Source of the DNA: Ottelia alismoides
Lineage: Eukaryota > Streptophyta > Magnoliopsida > Alismatales > Hydrocharitaceae
Reading direction: 5' to 3'
Assembly: GCA_037367405.1 (NCBI GenBank)
Contig: JAZKJV010011400.1
Span: 2,912,501-2,976,500, forward strand
DNA length: 64,000 nt
The stretch's first letter is position 1. Every line of letters begins with the position of its first letter. Made by a program: the position numbers and the translations under genes. Under the pieces are notes generated by a model. The model ran no database searches, was not told the origin of the DNA, and saw only the letters and a list, made by a program, of their open reading frames with translations. Of this stretch, positions 19,115 through 27,929 are shown piece after piece.

Positions 19115-19879
19115 TTACTCGAAGTCGTCAACCACGTTGACTTTAAAGCGCTCGAACTTCAGGTCGGTGCCTGCGTCCAAGGCTACGACTACGGCTTTGT
19201 GCACGCAGTCGCGATGGGCTTCGATGATTAGTTTGTCGGGCGGTTCGCCACTGAGGGCTGCATCTCGGGCTTCTTGTAGCGCCAACATCAGATCGGGTCG
19301 ACTGGCCGCTTCGCGCTCGCCGTCGGGCATCAGCACCAGGTAGGCATTGTGTTCGTCGACTTGTACAGTGACTGAATCTTGGGTTGCATCGGTAGCCACT
19401 TGCACGGCCCGGGTGCTGGCCTTTTGATCTTTTTGCACGGGAACCTGCAAGGCTTTCTGCAAGGTGAAGTTGGCCGTGCTCATAAAGAAGATCAACAGCA
19501 AGAAGGTGATGTCCACCATAGGGGTCATGTCGATATGGTCATGAGGCATCGTGCGACGCTCGAACATCGGTCCCACATCTTCATCGTCATCATCATGCGC
19601 CGCAGGCAAGGGATTGAGAGAGAGCTGGGCAGTCGGTTGGGCGGTGGCAGGTCGGGCTTGAGTCGCCGGTGGGTTGTAGACTCCGGTAGCCGCGATCCGC
19701 TTGGCAGCTTCCAGAAAACTCTTCTCTGCGGCGCGCTCGGCTTTGGCGGCATCGATCTCTTCCTGAGACGGAATGGCCACCTGGTTCTCGCACTCAGGGC
19801 AGCGGACTTCGCGACCCATCATACGTGAATGCAGGCTGCGAACGGTTTTACAATGAGGACATTTGAAGCGAACCGACAT
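19115..19879 (-). CDS. Zinc-ribbon-ExbD/TolR fusion protein
   Basis: 254 residues. A zinc-ribbon-like N-terminus carries Cys7, Cys10, Cys27 and Cys30 (KCPHC and RCPEC). A charged linker follows. The single ExbD transmembrane helix lies near 112-130 (DMTPMVDITFLLLIFFM), with the conserved aspartate that faces the ExbB/TolQ channel. The C-terminal 110 residues form the periplasmic domain. It starts 1 bp after the ExbD gene at 19881-20372 ends, so the two are cotranscribed. ExbD proteins use proton flow through ExbB to drive envelope work. A cytoplasmic zinc ribbon on ExbD is unusual and may sense or recruit. Confidence 0.88.
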   Translation of the reverse strand: MSVRFKCPHCKTVRSLHSRMMGREVRCPECENQVAIPSQEEIDAAKAERAAEKSFLEAAKRIAATGVYNPPATQARPATAQPTAQLSLNPLPAAHDDDDEDVGPMFERRTMPHDHIDMTPMVDITFLLLIFFMSTANFTLQKALQVPVQKDQKASTRAVQVATDATQDSVTVQVDEHNAYLVLMPDGEREAASRPDLMLALQEARDAALSGEPPDKLIIEAHRDCVHKAVVVALDAGTDLKFERFKVNVVDDFE

Positions 19880-19880
19880 A

Positions 19881-20372
19881 TTATTTCACGGCGATATGCA
19901 CCGTTTGCCCTTCTTCTAACACATTGGCAATTGCCTGACGCACCCGCTCGACCTCGCCATAACGCACGTCTCCGGCGGCCTTAACCAGCACCTGGCTGCG
20001 TTCGCTGGAAAGCTCGCGTTCCACATATTCCGCGATCTCGGCTTCTTGCTGTTCGATATCCCTGGAGAAGGCGGTGCCATCCATGCGCACAACTTCGGGA
20101 CTTTCTTCCGTACCTTGCTTGAGAGCCACAATGACGAACTCTTTCTCGATAACGTTCTTGCCATTGTAAGACTTCGGCAATTCGACTTGAGGTGAACGCG
20201 TGATCTTGGTGCTGACCATGAAAAAGATCAGCAATAGAAACACGATATCGACCATCGGCGTAAAGTCGATTTCATCGTCGACCGCTTGCGTTTCGCGAAC
20301 GGGGATCTCGTCCTCGTCATGCGAAGCCATCTTGCGTTTCGGAATTGCCGGTCCGCCGCCACCACCTGCCAT
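19881..20372 (-). CDS. ExbD/TolR family biopolymer transport protein
   Basis: 163 residues. A short cytoplasmic tail is followed by the transmembrane helix near 35-55 with the motif IDFTPMVDIVFLLLIFF, including the proton-pathway aspartate. The periplasmic part ends in the usual VKAAGDVRYGEVERVRQAI segment. It lies between exbB and the zinc-ribbon ExbD gene in one operon. The substrate of the complex is unknown; no TonB or TonB-dependent receptor is nearby. Confidence 0.93.
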   Translation of the reverse strand: MAGGGGGPAIPKRKMASHDEDEIPVRETQAVDDEIDFTPMVDIVFLLLIFFMVSTKITRSPQVELPKSYNGKNVIEKEFVIVALKQGTEESPEVVRMDGTAFSRDIEQQEAEIAEYVERELSSERSQVLVKAAGDVRYGEVERVRQAIANVLEEGQTVHIAVK

Positions 20373-20469
20373 GCGTACTCTCGTTAGCTGGGTCTGAAGT
20401 TAGCTGAACTGATCGAGAAACGATTCTCAGTCGACAAGGGTTATAACGATCATCGATATCACCCGCGTG

Positions 20470-21129
20470 TTACACAGCACTGCGCGAGCGTCGATTGGAC
20501 TTGCTATCGATACCTTCCTTGAGAGCATTCATCACTCGAGTCAGGCCGGAGGCCACCAGCTGTTCCATTTCGCGAATGCGATTGGTGACGCTGGCCAGCA
20601 CCAGGATCAACGGGATGGCGACCAGCAGCCCCATGGCCGTGTGTTCCAGGGCCATGCGAATGTCACCAGCCAGAGCTTGCGGGTCCTGGTTAGCCGCGGC
20701 TTGCAAGTTACCGAAGGCTCCCAACATGCCCAGCACCGTTCCGAACAGACCCAGCATCGGAGCTGTCTTGATACAGGTGGCGATCCAGGCGACTCGGTTA
20801 TCCATATCGGCCAGCACATCGCGCTGAAAGCGTTCCATCACGAACTGGCGAACTTTGGCGTAACCCAAATCGCGATTGAGGATGGCCAACTGCACCATAG
20901 TGGGCAGCGCCTTTTCATTGCCTTCGCAGTATTCCTGGACGGCTTCGAAGTTGCCGGCCGACAGATCAGGCTCGATGGCTTCCAGAAACTCTTCCTGCTC
21001 TTGTTCGGTCTTGAAGCGCTTGCTGGAGACTCGCTGGACGACCATGATCGCGCAGTACAAACCCCACAGGGCGACCGCCGCGATGAACACGTAGTCCAGT
21101 TTGCCGACGATATCATAAAAGTCCTTCAT
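20470..21129 (-). CDS. MotA/TolQ/ExbB proton channel protein
   Basis: 219 residues with three predicted transmembrane helices: near 10-30, and the pair around GLFGTVLGMLGAF (about 130) and MGLLVAIPLILVLASV (about 175). These are the family's conserved helices, including the channel-lining TxxGLL-type region. It forms the proton-driven motor with the two downstream ExbD proteins. No gene for a recognised substrate lies in the operon. Confidence 0.92.
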   Translation of the reverse strand: MKDFYDIVGKLDYVFIAAVALWGLYCAIMVVQRVSSKRFKTEQEQEEFLEAIEPDLSAGNFEAVQEYCEGNEKALPTMVQLAILNRDLGYAKVRQFVMERFQRDVLADMDNRVAWIATCIKTAPMLGLFGTVLGMLGAFGNLQAAANQDPQALAGDIRMALEHTAMGLLVAIPLILVLASVTNRIREMEQLVASGLTRVMNALKEGIDSKSNRRSRSAV

Positions 21130-21178
21130 ACTGCCAATACTTTCTTTGCGGTGCTAACAGTCAACTTGTGGAGAGCCA

Positions 21179-22066
21179 TTACTTGGGAGCGGTTCGCAAA
21201 CGTTGTTCGATCACCACCCATTCAAAACCATTGGTTGTCGGGCGACATTCAAAGATGGTGCGGGCGAATTCCTTCGCTTTGACGTCGCGTTTGTTCTGCG
21301 TCACGGCGTATTGTTTCTCAATCCCCGCCAATTGTGTTTCCAACTCGGGGTTGAGGAACTTGATCACTTCGCGGCCGCGCGTATCCACGCCGGCGGCGCG
21401 CATGAGCTGGTTATCGTAGTCTTTCAGCGGACCATCTTGGCGCCACAGAAAGTACAGACGCTTTTCAACATCGCCCGGTCCGCTGCGGCGCTGCGGACTG
21501 CCCGAGACATTCGATACGTAGTCGACTTGAGAGGAACCGCCAATGGCCCCCAGTTCGATCTTGAAGAAGTCCAGTTGAGCCGCATAAGCTTTCACATTGC
21601 GAGCTGTGAACTTCAATTGCCAACGCTCGGCTCGCGAAATAATATTGGCACCTTCCCCCAGCGGCCCCGGCGGGCGCGAGTCGCCCAGTCCACTACCTTG
21701 AGTGCTACGATCAGCGGCCGATTCGACGGTATCAAGCGAAGCCGCGATACTGGTCACCGCATCGGTTACCGCCTCCAGTGTCTGCTCCAGCGTCGGTTCG
21801 GTCAGTTGATCGACCTCTTCCTGGCCGGGCGGAGCAAAATCGCGGGCAAAGCCAGCCGCGTGATCACCGCGGCCAGCGGCTTGCTCGTCCTCCAGTTCCC
21901 ACACGATGGCTGACGGCGAGGCCATTTCCAGCCGCGAGAGAAAGATGGCTCCCATCACCACCACGGCCAATCCAACCACGATTGCCAATGCCAGCATCAT
22001 CCCCGCCACGCGGTCGACGATGTTGGTCTGCAGAGCCCCAAAGTTACGGGATTCTTCCACAGTCAT
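21179..22066 (-). CDS. Membrane-anchored protein of the VWA/Exb cluster
   Basis: 295 residues from the ATG at 22066 (GGAG lies about 11 bp upstream). One transmembrane helix near residues 20-45 (GMMLALAIVVGLAVVVMGAIF) follows a short cytoplasmic start. The long outer part begins acidic, then becomes an alpha/beta domain of unknown family around residues 120-285. It is the first gene of the operon leading to exbB and both exbD genes and is divergent from the VWA gene at 22308. I do not recognise it; a periplasmic subunit of the Exb complex is the contextual guess. Confidence 0.8.
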   Translation of the reverse strand: MTVEESRNFGALQTNIVDRVAGMMLALAIVVGLAVVVMGAIFLSRLEMASPSAIVWELEDEQAAGRGDHAAGFARDFAPPGQEEVDQLTEPTLEQTLEAVTDAVTSIAASLDTVESAADRSTQGSGLGDSRPPGPLGEGANIISRAERWQLKFTARNVKAYAAQLDFFKIELGAIGGSSQVDYVSNVSGSPQRRSGPGDVEKRLYFLWRQDGPLKDYDNQLMRAAGVDTRGREVIKFLNPELETQLAGIEKQYAVTQNKRDVKAKEFARTIFECRPTTNGFEWVVIEQRLRTAPK

Positions 22067-22307
22067 GGGATTGCAGGCTCCGGGCCAGTGTAGACGAGGG
22101 CACAAACGGTGCTATCCCTTTAGGGTAATGCCTTGGGGCTAACTCTACAAAGGTCCGCTCCCTAAATTGCGAGGATTTCATCCGACTGTGCGGCTCCGAT
22201 TCCCAGGCTGCGTGGCACCAGAAATCACTATTCCCCCTTACAAGGATCGCCTATAATCGCAGGGGTGTCGTTTTGAGGCAGCTTTTTTCCCAAGCGGTGG
22301 AATCCTC

Positions 22308-23429
22308 GTGAACACAGCGCCGTTTGATTCAGCGCCGTTTGATTCAGCGCAGTTTGAACCGCAGCGAGGTAACGCGGCCAAGTCCGACTCATCGGCCACC
22401 AGTTCCGCCGGCACCACTCCAACTGTTTCAAGCATATCTGCTTCAAGCTCTGGGCAAGCCAGCTCTGGCGGCCGCCCACGTTTACCGCAGTTCACCTGGC
22501 GGCAATCTCACGCGCGCGGCACTCTGTCGGTGCTGATCAGTTGCATCGTGCATACTTGCTTGCTGCTCGCTTTGGCCCTCTCCTACATTGCCACGCAACC
22601 CGAACAAGTCGCCGTCGTATTGCAAGCCACCCTGGCTGGGGCTGAAGAAGTTGCGATCGATTACTCCGACGCGATCAGTGCCGAAGCGCCGCAAGGGGCC
22701 GAACTGCCTCAGCAACCCGAAGCCCCCGTCAACGAGTCCTTCGAGTTGAACTTGAGTTCGGACCTGGCGGCCAGCTCGCAAAAGATCGATGCCACACTCA
22801 CCGCGGCTATCGCCGCAGTTTCGCGACCAGGTTCGGCCGGGGGAATCAGCAGTGGCAGTGGTGCTGGAGTTGGCGAACTGCCCGATAAACTGGGGGCCAA
22901 CTTTTTTGGCTCTTATGCCACCGGCGAGCGGTTTGTATTTGTACTGGACAGCTCCAAGAGCATGCAAGGCGACCGTTGGTTGTATGCTTGCCAGGAACTG
23001 CTGGACAGTATCAGTCGCTTGGAACCGAATCAGAAGTTCTTCTTGATCTGCTTTGATGATAAGACCACATTGATGTTCAACGTTCCGGCTGCGCGCAAGC
23101 AGTACTACGAAAACACACCTGAACTGCGCATTCGGCTGAAACGTTGGCTGGCATCGCGACGACTCGGACCAGGTACCATGCCTGCCCAAGCGATGGTCAC
23201 TGCGCTTGAGATGCAACCGGATGCCATCTTCATGCTCTCCGACGGGGAACTGCGCGACGAAACACTGTTCGTACTGCGCGACGTCAACGGTTTCTCCACC
23301 GAACGCCGGCAAGTTCCCATTCACACGGTGCATCTGATGAGCCAGGAAGGTCGCTCGACCCTCCAGACGATCGCCAGCGAGAACTCAGGCACCTTCACTC
23401 CGGTTGTCGGCGGTGGTCGCGTACAATAA
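22308..23429 (+). CDS. Second membrane-anchored VWA-domain protein
   Basis: 373 residues starting at GTG. A Ser/Thr-rich cytoplasmic start (with a 15-bp tandem duplication giving PFDSAPFDSA) leads to one transmembrane helix at about 74-96. A Gln/Glu/Pro-rich linker follows. The VWA domain begins near 205 with the metal site DSSKSM (about 214) and continues through FFLICFDDKT and MLSDGELRD. Architecture and linker resemble the protein at 17425, so the two are probably paralogous. It is divergent from the Exb operon, 241 bp away. Confidence 0.86.
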   Translation: MNTAPFDSAPFDSAQFEPQRGNAAKSDSSATSSAGTTPTVSSISASSSGQASSGGRPRLPQFTWRQSHARGTLSVLISCIVHTCLLLALALSYIATQPEQVAVVLQATLAGAEEVAIDYSDAISAEAPQGAELPQQPEAPVNESFELNLSSDLAASSQKIDATLTAAIAAVSRPGSAGGISSGSGAGVGELPDKLGANFFGSYATGERFVFVLDSSKSMQGDRWLYACQELLDSISRLEPNQKFFLICFDDKTTLMFNVPAARKQYYENTPELRIRLKRWLASRRLGPGTMPAQAMVTALEMQPDAIFMLSDGELRDETLFVLRDVNGFSTERRQVPIHTVHLMSQEGRSTLQTIASENSGTFTPVVGGGRVQ

Positions 23430-23470
23430 GCCCGGTTCGTGAAGCCGAGTTAGTGAAGCCCAATCAGGCC

Positions 23471-23515
23471 AGCGCAAAGCAGGCGAGCGCAAAGCAGGCG
23501 AGCGCAAAGAAGCCC
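23471..23515. repeat. 15-bp tandem repeat
   Basis: Three consecutive 15-bp units, AGCGCAAAGCAGGCG, the third ending differently. Located just after the second VWA gene. Confidence 0.85.
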
Positions 23516-23554
23516 CGCGCAATGGAGCCCTGTTCCATGAAAGCCAGTCGGGGC

Positions 23555-23596
23555 AAAAAAATAACCGTCAAGCAACCACGTGGATCACTTGACGGT
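23555..23596 (-). terminator. Rho-independent terminator on the minus strand
   Basis: On the reverse strand a 9-bp stem (ACCGTCAAG with its complement, 15-base loop) is followed by TTATTTTTTT. It would end transcripts of the fusion gene at 23899-25749, about 300 bp downstream of its stop. Confidence 0.8.
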
Positions 23597-23898
23597 ATAT
23601 TTCGAACTTTCCATCCGGTGGCGGCAAAAAGCGGAGCCGCTGCGAGACTGGCGAAGACCGAGCGTGCTACTGCACTTGCTACTATTGATCTTGGCCAACG
23701 CGTGTTTATGGTCCCTCTGCCGGAATGACGGATGGAAGTTCATTTGTGCGGGCTCATCGAGTCCCGCATGTTTCATCATAGGCCAGGCTTGGCTAACAGC
23801 AAGGTTAATCGGCGGCTGCAAGCATCAAACCCGCACATTTTTGCAGAAATTCACTTGAGTAAATCGGCTTGTCAGGGACAAGCGAATGGCGTTCCAAT

Positions 23899-25749
23899 CT
23901 AGCGCAATTCATTCGTTAACGCCCGGGCCAACACATCGACATCCTGAGTCGTGTTGTACAAGTGGCAGGAAACACGCACCAGGTATCGTCCTTCCACATT
24001 CATGATCGGAACTTCGATGCCGTAACGTTGCCACAAGCGATCTTGCAACCAACTGAAATCTCCGTTGTGCTTGCCACCGTTGGGCAGCCAGGCTGCCGCC
24101 ATCCAGCCCATCAGCTCTCGCGACTCGGGCACCAGTGGAGTTGTGCCCAACAAATCGCACAAAACGCGCCGGGCATAACATGCCAGGCGATGATTGCGCT
24201 GGTCCAAGAGGTCGTATTCGAACTTGGAAAAGAAATCGATGGCCGCAGGAATCGACATGTACGCGCTGTAATCTCGCGAGCCCACCCAGGTCAATTGATC
24301 GACCCAATCACGTGGTTCAGCCGGCGGCAAGCGTCCCCAGCTCAGCCGTAGCGGTTCCACTTGCTCACGCCAAATGGGATTGATGTATAGGAAACCGCTA
24401 CCCAGCGGTGCACATAACCACTTGTGACAACTGGCCGTGTAGAAGTCGCAGTTCAATCGCTCCAGTTGCACACGTTCTTGTAACAACGCATGCGGACCAT
24501 CGATGCAAGTAGCAATGTGACGCGAACGCAATACTTCACACAGCCGGGCTACGGGCATTACGATGGCAGTGGGCGACGTGATATGACTGAAGACGACCAG
24601 TCGCGTGCGCTCGGTGCACTGACTGACAATCGCCTGGACAATCTGCTCGGGATCTTCCACGGGCATGGGCAATTCGGCGTAACGCAAATGCGCACCGGAC
24701 CGCGCTGTGCGGCGTTGCCAGATGCGTTTGACCGCGCCGTACTCGTGATTGGTCAGCAACACTTCATCACCGGCGGCCAGGGGAAACCAGCCGGCCAATT
24801 CGTTCATGGCCGCCGTGGCGTTCTCGCACAGCGCCATGTTCTCAGGCCGACTACCCAGCCAGAAGGCCAGTCGGTCACGCGACTTGTGCCACGCAGGTTC
24901 CGTAGCCCGCGCCAGCATGTCCATCGGTTCATCCCGCACGCGTTGCTGCCAGCGATTCTGAACTTGCTGAAGCTCAAAGGGCACTGCTCCGAAGGAACCG
25001 TGATTCAGATAACATACCCCGGGCCGAAAGTGCCACAAACGAAACAGCGTGCGATGACTGATCGCATCCTCTGGTCGCACATAATGCATACGCACCGCTT
25101 GTAACCATAGGCCCAGCCAACCAAACAATCGCGAATTGTCCAGCCAGCGATGCCACACCAGCGGCGCCGACAGCAGTCCCAGCAAAATGCTCAGCCGCAG
25201 TTCTGTCACCAGTGGAACATCGCGGTTGGGCAATTGCAGCCGCAGGTTGAGCACGATGACATTGATCACCACCAACGCCACGACTGTCAACGCAAACAGG
25301 GATATGCGCCGACCTGGCCGAGGATAAGTTCGCAAGCAATCGCCGATCAGGTAGGCCAAGGTCATCAAGGTCACAAACACGATGGCCCGTTGATCGACCT
25401 GCAGCAAGCTGACCACAAAGGTGCCCATGGCTGTAAAGGTGGTCAGACGAAACATGTCCGCCAATTGAGGTTGTTCCCCGCGCCACAATCGCTCAGCCAG
25501 CCTCACTGCGCCTAAAGCCGGCAGGGCCAGAAATACAAAGACCACCGTGGGCGTCAGCAACAACCCCAAAGATGTCAGCCCTATCCCGGAATTGTTAATC
25601 AGGATAGCCACGGCATGAATGGCTACCGGTACCGTAACCCCAAGTGCCTCCAGGACCACGCCCTTTTGCTGGTCGATGATCGCGCGCAACCAGAACAGAA
25701 TCGCGCTGAGCAAGATGATGATTATGAAGTACGAATCAAGCAGTCTCAT
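23899..25749 (-). CDS. Polytopic membrane domain fused to class V aminotransferase-like PLP enzyme
   Basis: 616 residues from the ATG at 25749. Residues 1-215 hold about six hydrophobic helices, beginning MRLLDSYFIIIILL. Residues from about 235 form a fold-type I PLP enzyme of the isopenicillin-N-epimerase-like class V group: LNHGSFGAVP near 255, ENATAAMNELAG, the cofactor aspartate motif CIDGPHALLQ, and the Schiff-base lysine in SCHKWLCAPLGSGF at about 443. The fusion places an amino-acid or sulphur-chemistry enzyme at the membrane; the substrate is unknown. No homologous fusion is known to me. A frame upstream of 25749 is open but adds no membrane-like start. Confidence 0.82.
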   Translation of the reverse strand: MRLLDSYFIIIILLSAILFWLRAIIDQQKGVVLEALGVTVPVAIHAVAILINNSGIGLTSLGLLLTPTVVFVFLALPALGAVRLAERLWRGEQPQLADMFRLTTFTAMGTFVVSLLQVDQRAIVFVTLMTLAYLIGDCLRTYPRPGRRISLFALTVVALVVINVIVLNLRLQLPNRDVPLVTELRLSILLGLLSAPLVWHRWLDNSRLFGWLGLWLQAVRMHYVRPEDAISHRTLFRLWHFRPGVCYLNHGSFGAVPFELQQVQNRWQQRVRDEPMDMLARATEPAWHKSRDRLAFWLGSRPENMALCENATAAMNELAGWFPLAAGDEVLLTNHEYGAVKRIWQRRTARSGAHLRYAELPMPVEDPEQIVQAIVSQCTERTRLVVFSHITSPTAIVMPVARLCEVLRSRHIATCIDGPHALLQERVQLERLNCDFYTASCHKWLCAPLGSGFLYINPIWREQVEPLRLSWGRLPPAEPRDWVDQLTWVGSRDYSAYMSIPAAIDFFSKFEYDLLDQRNHRLACYARRVLCDLLGTTPLVPESRELMGWMAAAWLPNGGKHNGDFSWLQDRLWQRYGIEVPIMNVEGRYLVRVSCHLYNTTQDVDVLARALTNELR

Positions 25750-25864
25750 GGCGTTCTCTGGGCACTGGTCTGCGGCGCAAGGAACCGCGGTAGTGAGATG
25801 AATTTTTGTGGCACCACTTGCTCGCAGAGCCATGGGATTTGTATGGGCTGTCTATAATCGTGCC

Positions 25865-26019
25865 TTGCGCATCTTACGCGTCGAGGTACGATACGTCCCT
25901 CGCTTACGCGTCGGGTTACGGTACGGTCCCTCGCTTACGTGTCGGGTTACGGTACGATCCCTCGCTTACGTGTCGGGTTACGGTACGATCCCTCGCTTAC
26001 GCGTCGGGTTGAGATACAC
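25865..26019. repeat. Tandem array of 31-bp repeats
   Basis: Five consecutive units of 31 bp beginning at 25865 (degenerate), 25896, 25927, 25958 and 25989 (partial). The core is TCCCTCGCTTACGYGTCGGG. Units differ at a few sites. There are no spacers, so it is not a CRISPR. The array ends 21 bp before the mch ATG and lies in its promoter/leader region. The core resembles, in reverse orientation, the units at 49821. Confidence 0.9.
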
Positions 26020-26040
26020 ATCTTCGCTTTAGATTCCATT

Positions 26041-27024
26041 ATGACTTCAAAACACATCTCTGCAGCCGGTCTTAATCAAGCGGCCTTGGCTGTTTGTGAA
26101 TCCTCGATCCTCCATCAAGGGCGATTGGCGATCGACCATCACGTCTTGCCATGCGGAGCCCATGTATTGGATTTCGGTGTGCAGGCTCGCGGGGGACTGG
26201 CCGCAGGTCTGGAACTTGCCAGGATTGCCATGGCCGACCAGGCTGACATCAGTCTGACGACAGGCAACACCGAGGTCTCGCCGGGACCGTGGGTTCAAGT
26301 TAGCACCCATCGACCGGTCGAGGCCTGCATGTTATCGCAATATGCAGGTTGGCCGGTCAAGCATCAGAAGTTTTTTGCCATGGGCTCGGGGCCGATGCGC
26401 GTGCGCCGCGGACGCGAAGAGATCTTGCTGGAGTTAAACGCCGCCGAGCCGGCCAGCCTAGCCGTGGGAACTTTGGAATGCGACCAGTTGCCCGATTGTG
26501 AGATAGCCGGCGCGATGGCCGAGCAATGCCAGGTGCAACCGGCTGAACTCTGGCTGGCGGTCGCGCCGACGCGTTCGCTGGCCGGCTGTGTCCAGGTTGT
26601 GGCTCGCAGCGTCGAAACCAGCCTGCACAAATTACATGCGCTCGGGTTTGATCTGAGCGCCGTGCAAGCCGCCTATGGCCTGGCGCCGGTACCACCACCC
26701 ACGCCCGATTTTGCTCTGGGTATCGGGCGCACCAACGATGCGATTCTGTACGCTGGCATGGTCACGCTGTGGCTTGAAGGTGATGACCAGCAGTTGCAAG
26801 AGCTGCTGCCCAAACTACCCAGCAACTCTTCCAGCGACTTCGGTCTGCCCTTTGCTGAAACGTTTAAGCGTTATGAATATGACTTCTACAAAGTCGATCC
26901 AGGTTTATTCAGCCCTGCCCTGGTGACGCTGGTCAACCTCAAAAGCGGCCACAGCTTTGTCGCTGGTCAACTGCGACCCGATGTGCTTGCGCGTTCGTTT
27001 GGTACTCGGCCATGCAACGGTTAG
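26041..27024 (+). CDS. mch: Methenyltetrahydromethanopterin cyclohydrolase
   Basis: 327 residues from the ATG at 26041; the frame is open further upstream only through repeats. Mch interconverts methenyl- and formyl-tetrahydromethanopterin in formaldehyde oxidation, which occurs in methylotrophs, methanogens and many planctomycetes. Family words include DFGVQARGGLAAGLELARI near 35-50, GSGPMRV, IGRTNDAILYAG near 230 and the closing FAETFKRYEYDFYKVDPGLFSP region (key residues only). Length is typical. It overlaps the ATP-grasp gene by 13 bp, starting a four-gene operon. Confidence 0.95.
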   Translation: MTSKHISAAGLNQAALAVCESSILHQGRLAIDHHVLPCGAHVLDFGVQARGGLAAGLELARIAMADQADISLTTGNTEVSPGPWVQVSTHRPVEACMLSQYAGWPVKHQKFFAMGSGPMRVRRGREEILLELNAAEPASLAVGTLECDQLPDCEIAGAMAEQCQVQPAELWLAVAPTRSLAGCVQVVARSVETSLHKLHALGFDLSAVQAAYGLAPVPPPTPDFALGIGRTNDAILYAGMVTLWLEGDDQQLQELLPKLPSNSSSDFGLPFAETFKRYEYDFYKVDPGLFSPALVTLVNLKSGHSFVAGQLRPDVLARSFGTRPCNG

Positions 27025-27929
27025 GAATCCTGGGTTCGCCACAAGGAACCTATGTGCGCGAACTGGTGGCCGCTGCAGCCCGGCGCGAGCGAGCCTTGCA
27101 GGTCCAGGTGTTGTCCTTCGCCGAGTTATCGGTCAGCCTGATCGAACAACAAATCTGCGTTCAATCCAAGTTAGCGACCGACGAGTCGACGATTGTCGAT
27201 CTGCTGGCCCTCGATGCGTTGCTGGTGCGCACCATGCCGCTTGGGTCATTGGAGCAAGTCATCTTTCGCATGGATGTGCTCCAAGCAGTGGAAGGAGCAG
27301 GCATACCAGTGCTCAATCCTCCGCGGGCCCTGGAGATTGCCATCGACAAGTGGCTCACTCTGCAGCGACTGGCCCGGCATGCAATAGCCACGCCAGCTAC
27401 CATCGCTTGTCAACATCGCGATGCAGCCATGTCCGCATTTGAGCAGTTGGGTGGCGATGTCGTGGTAAAACCGCTCTTTGGTGGCGAAGGCCGCGGCTTG
27501 CTGCGAGTAACTGATAAAGATATGGCCTGGCGTGTCTTCAGCACCTTGGGGCAATTGGCTAGCGTACTGTACGTTCAAGCATTTGTGCCGCACTTCGGTT
27601 ACGATATACGCGTCTTGAAGATCGGCTCGCGCCTGCTGAGCGTGAAACGTTGGGCCACACCTGGCAACTGGCGCACCAATGTCTCCCAAGGCAGTCGAGC
27701 CGAAGCTCATCAGTTAACCGACGATCAGCGCGAGTTGGCCGAGCGGGCGGCTGCGATCACCGGCGGTTCACTGCTAGGTATCGATCTGTTGCCGGCCCGC
27801 GATGGTTCGACCAGGCTTCTGGAGGTTAATGCCGTTCCTGGCTGGCGAGGAACGGCCCAAGCCCTGGACTTGGATATTGCTCAGCTAGTGATCGATCATC
27901 TGGAACAACTGCATGCGCAACGAAGCTGA
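27012..27929 (+). CDS. RimK-type ATP-grasp ligase linked to mch
   Basis: 305 residues of the ATP-grasp superfamily. The nucleotide-binding region has VVKPLFGGEGRGLLRV near 155 and the metal-binding end LLEVNAVPGWRG near 275. The closest family in my knowledge is the RimK-like ligases found beside mch in methylotroph C1 clusters, proposed to act in tetrahydromethanopterin or methanofuran side-chain synthesis by adding amino acids. The overlaps with mch (13 bp) and the next gene (17 bp) support joint expression. The substrate is inferred from context only. Confidence 0.88.
   Translation: MQRLGILGSPQGTYVRELVAAAARRERALQVQVLSFAELSVSLIEQQICVQSKLATDESTIVDLLALDALLVRTMPLGSLEQVIFRMDVLQAVEGAGIPVLNPPRALEIAIDKWLTLQRLARHAIATPATIACQHRDAAMSAFEQLGGDVVVKPLFGGEGRGLLRVTDKDMAWRVFSTLGQLASVLYVQAFVPHFGYDIRVLKIGSRLLSVKRWATPGNWRTNVSQGSRAEAHQLTDDQRELAERAAAITGGSLLGIDLLPARDGSTRLLEVNAVPGWRGTAQALDLDIAQLVIDHLEQLHAQRS

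Larger units (their letters stand above)
23430..23898. other. Intergenic region with repeat and terminator
   Basis: 469 bp. It holds three copies of AGCGCAAAGCAGGCG (23471-23515, last copy diverged) and a strong minus-strand terminator at 23555-23596. Two overlapping plus-strand frames (23453-23728 and 23580-23858) show no signal, family word or ribosome binding site, and I do not call them. Confidence 0.5.

Noticed and set aside
23453..23728. Plus-strand frame of 91 codons after the second VWA gene
   Set aside because: It consists of tandem repeats and low-complexity residues and crosses a terminator of the opposite strand; no signal of a real protein.
25865..26019. 31-bp repeat array considered as CRISPR
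   Set aside because: Units are directly joined with no spacers and there are no cas genes in the window.
25939..26040. Upstream extension of mch
   Set aside because: It is translated 31-bp repeat; the ATG at 26041 gives the normal Mch start.
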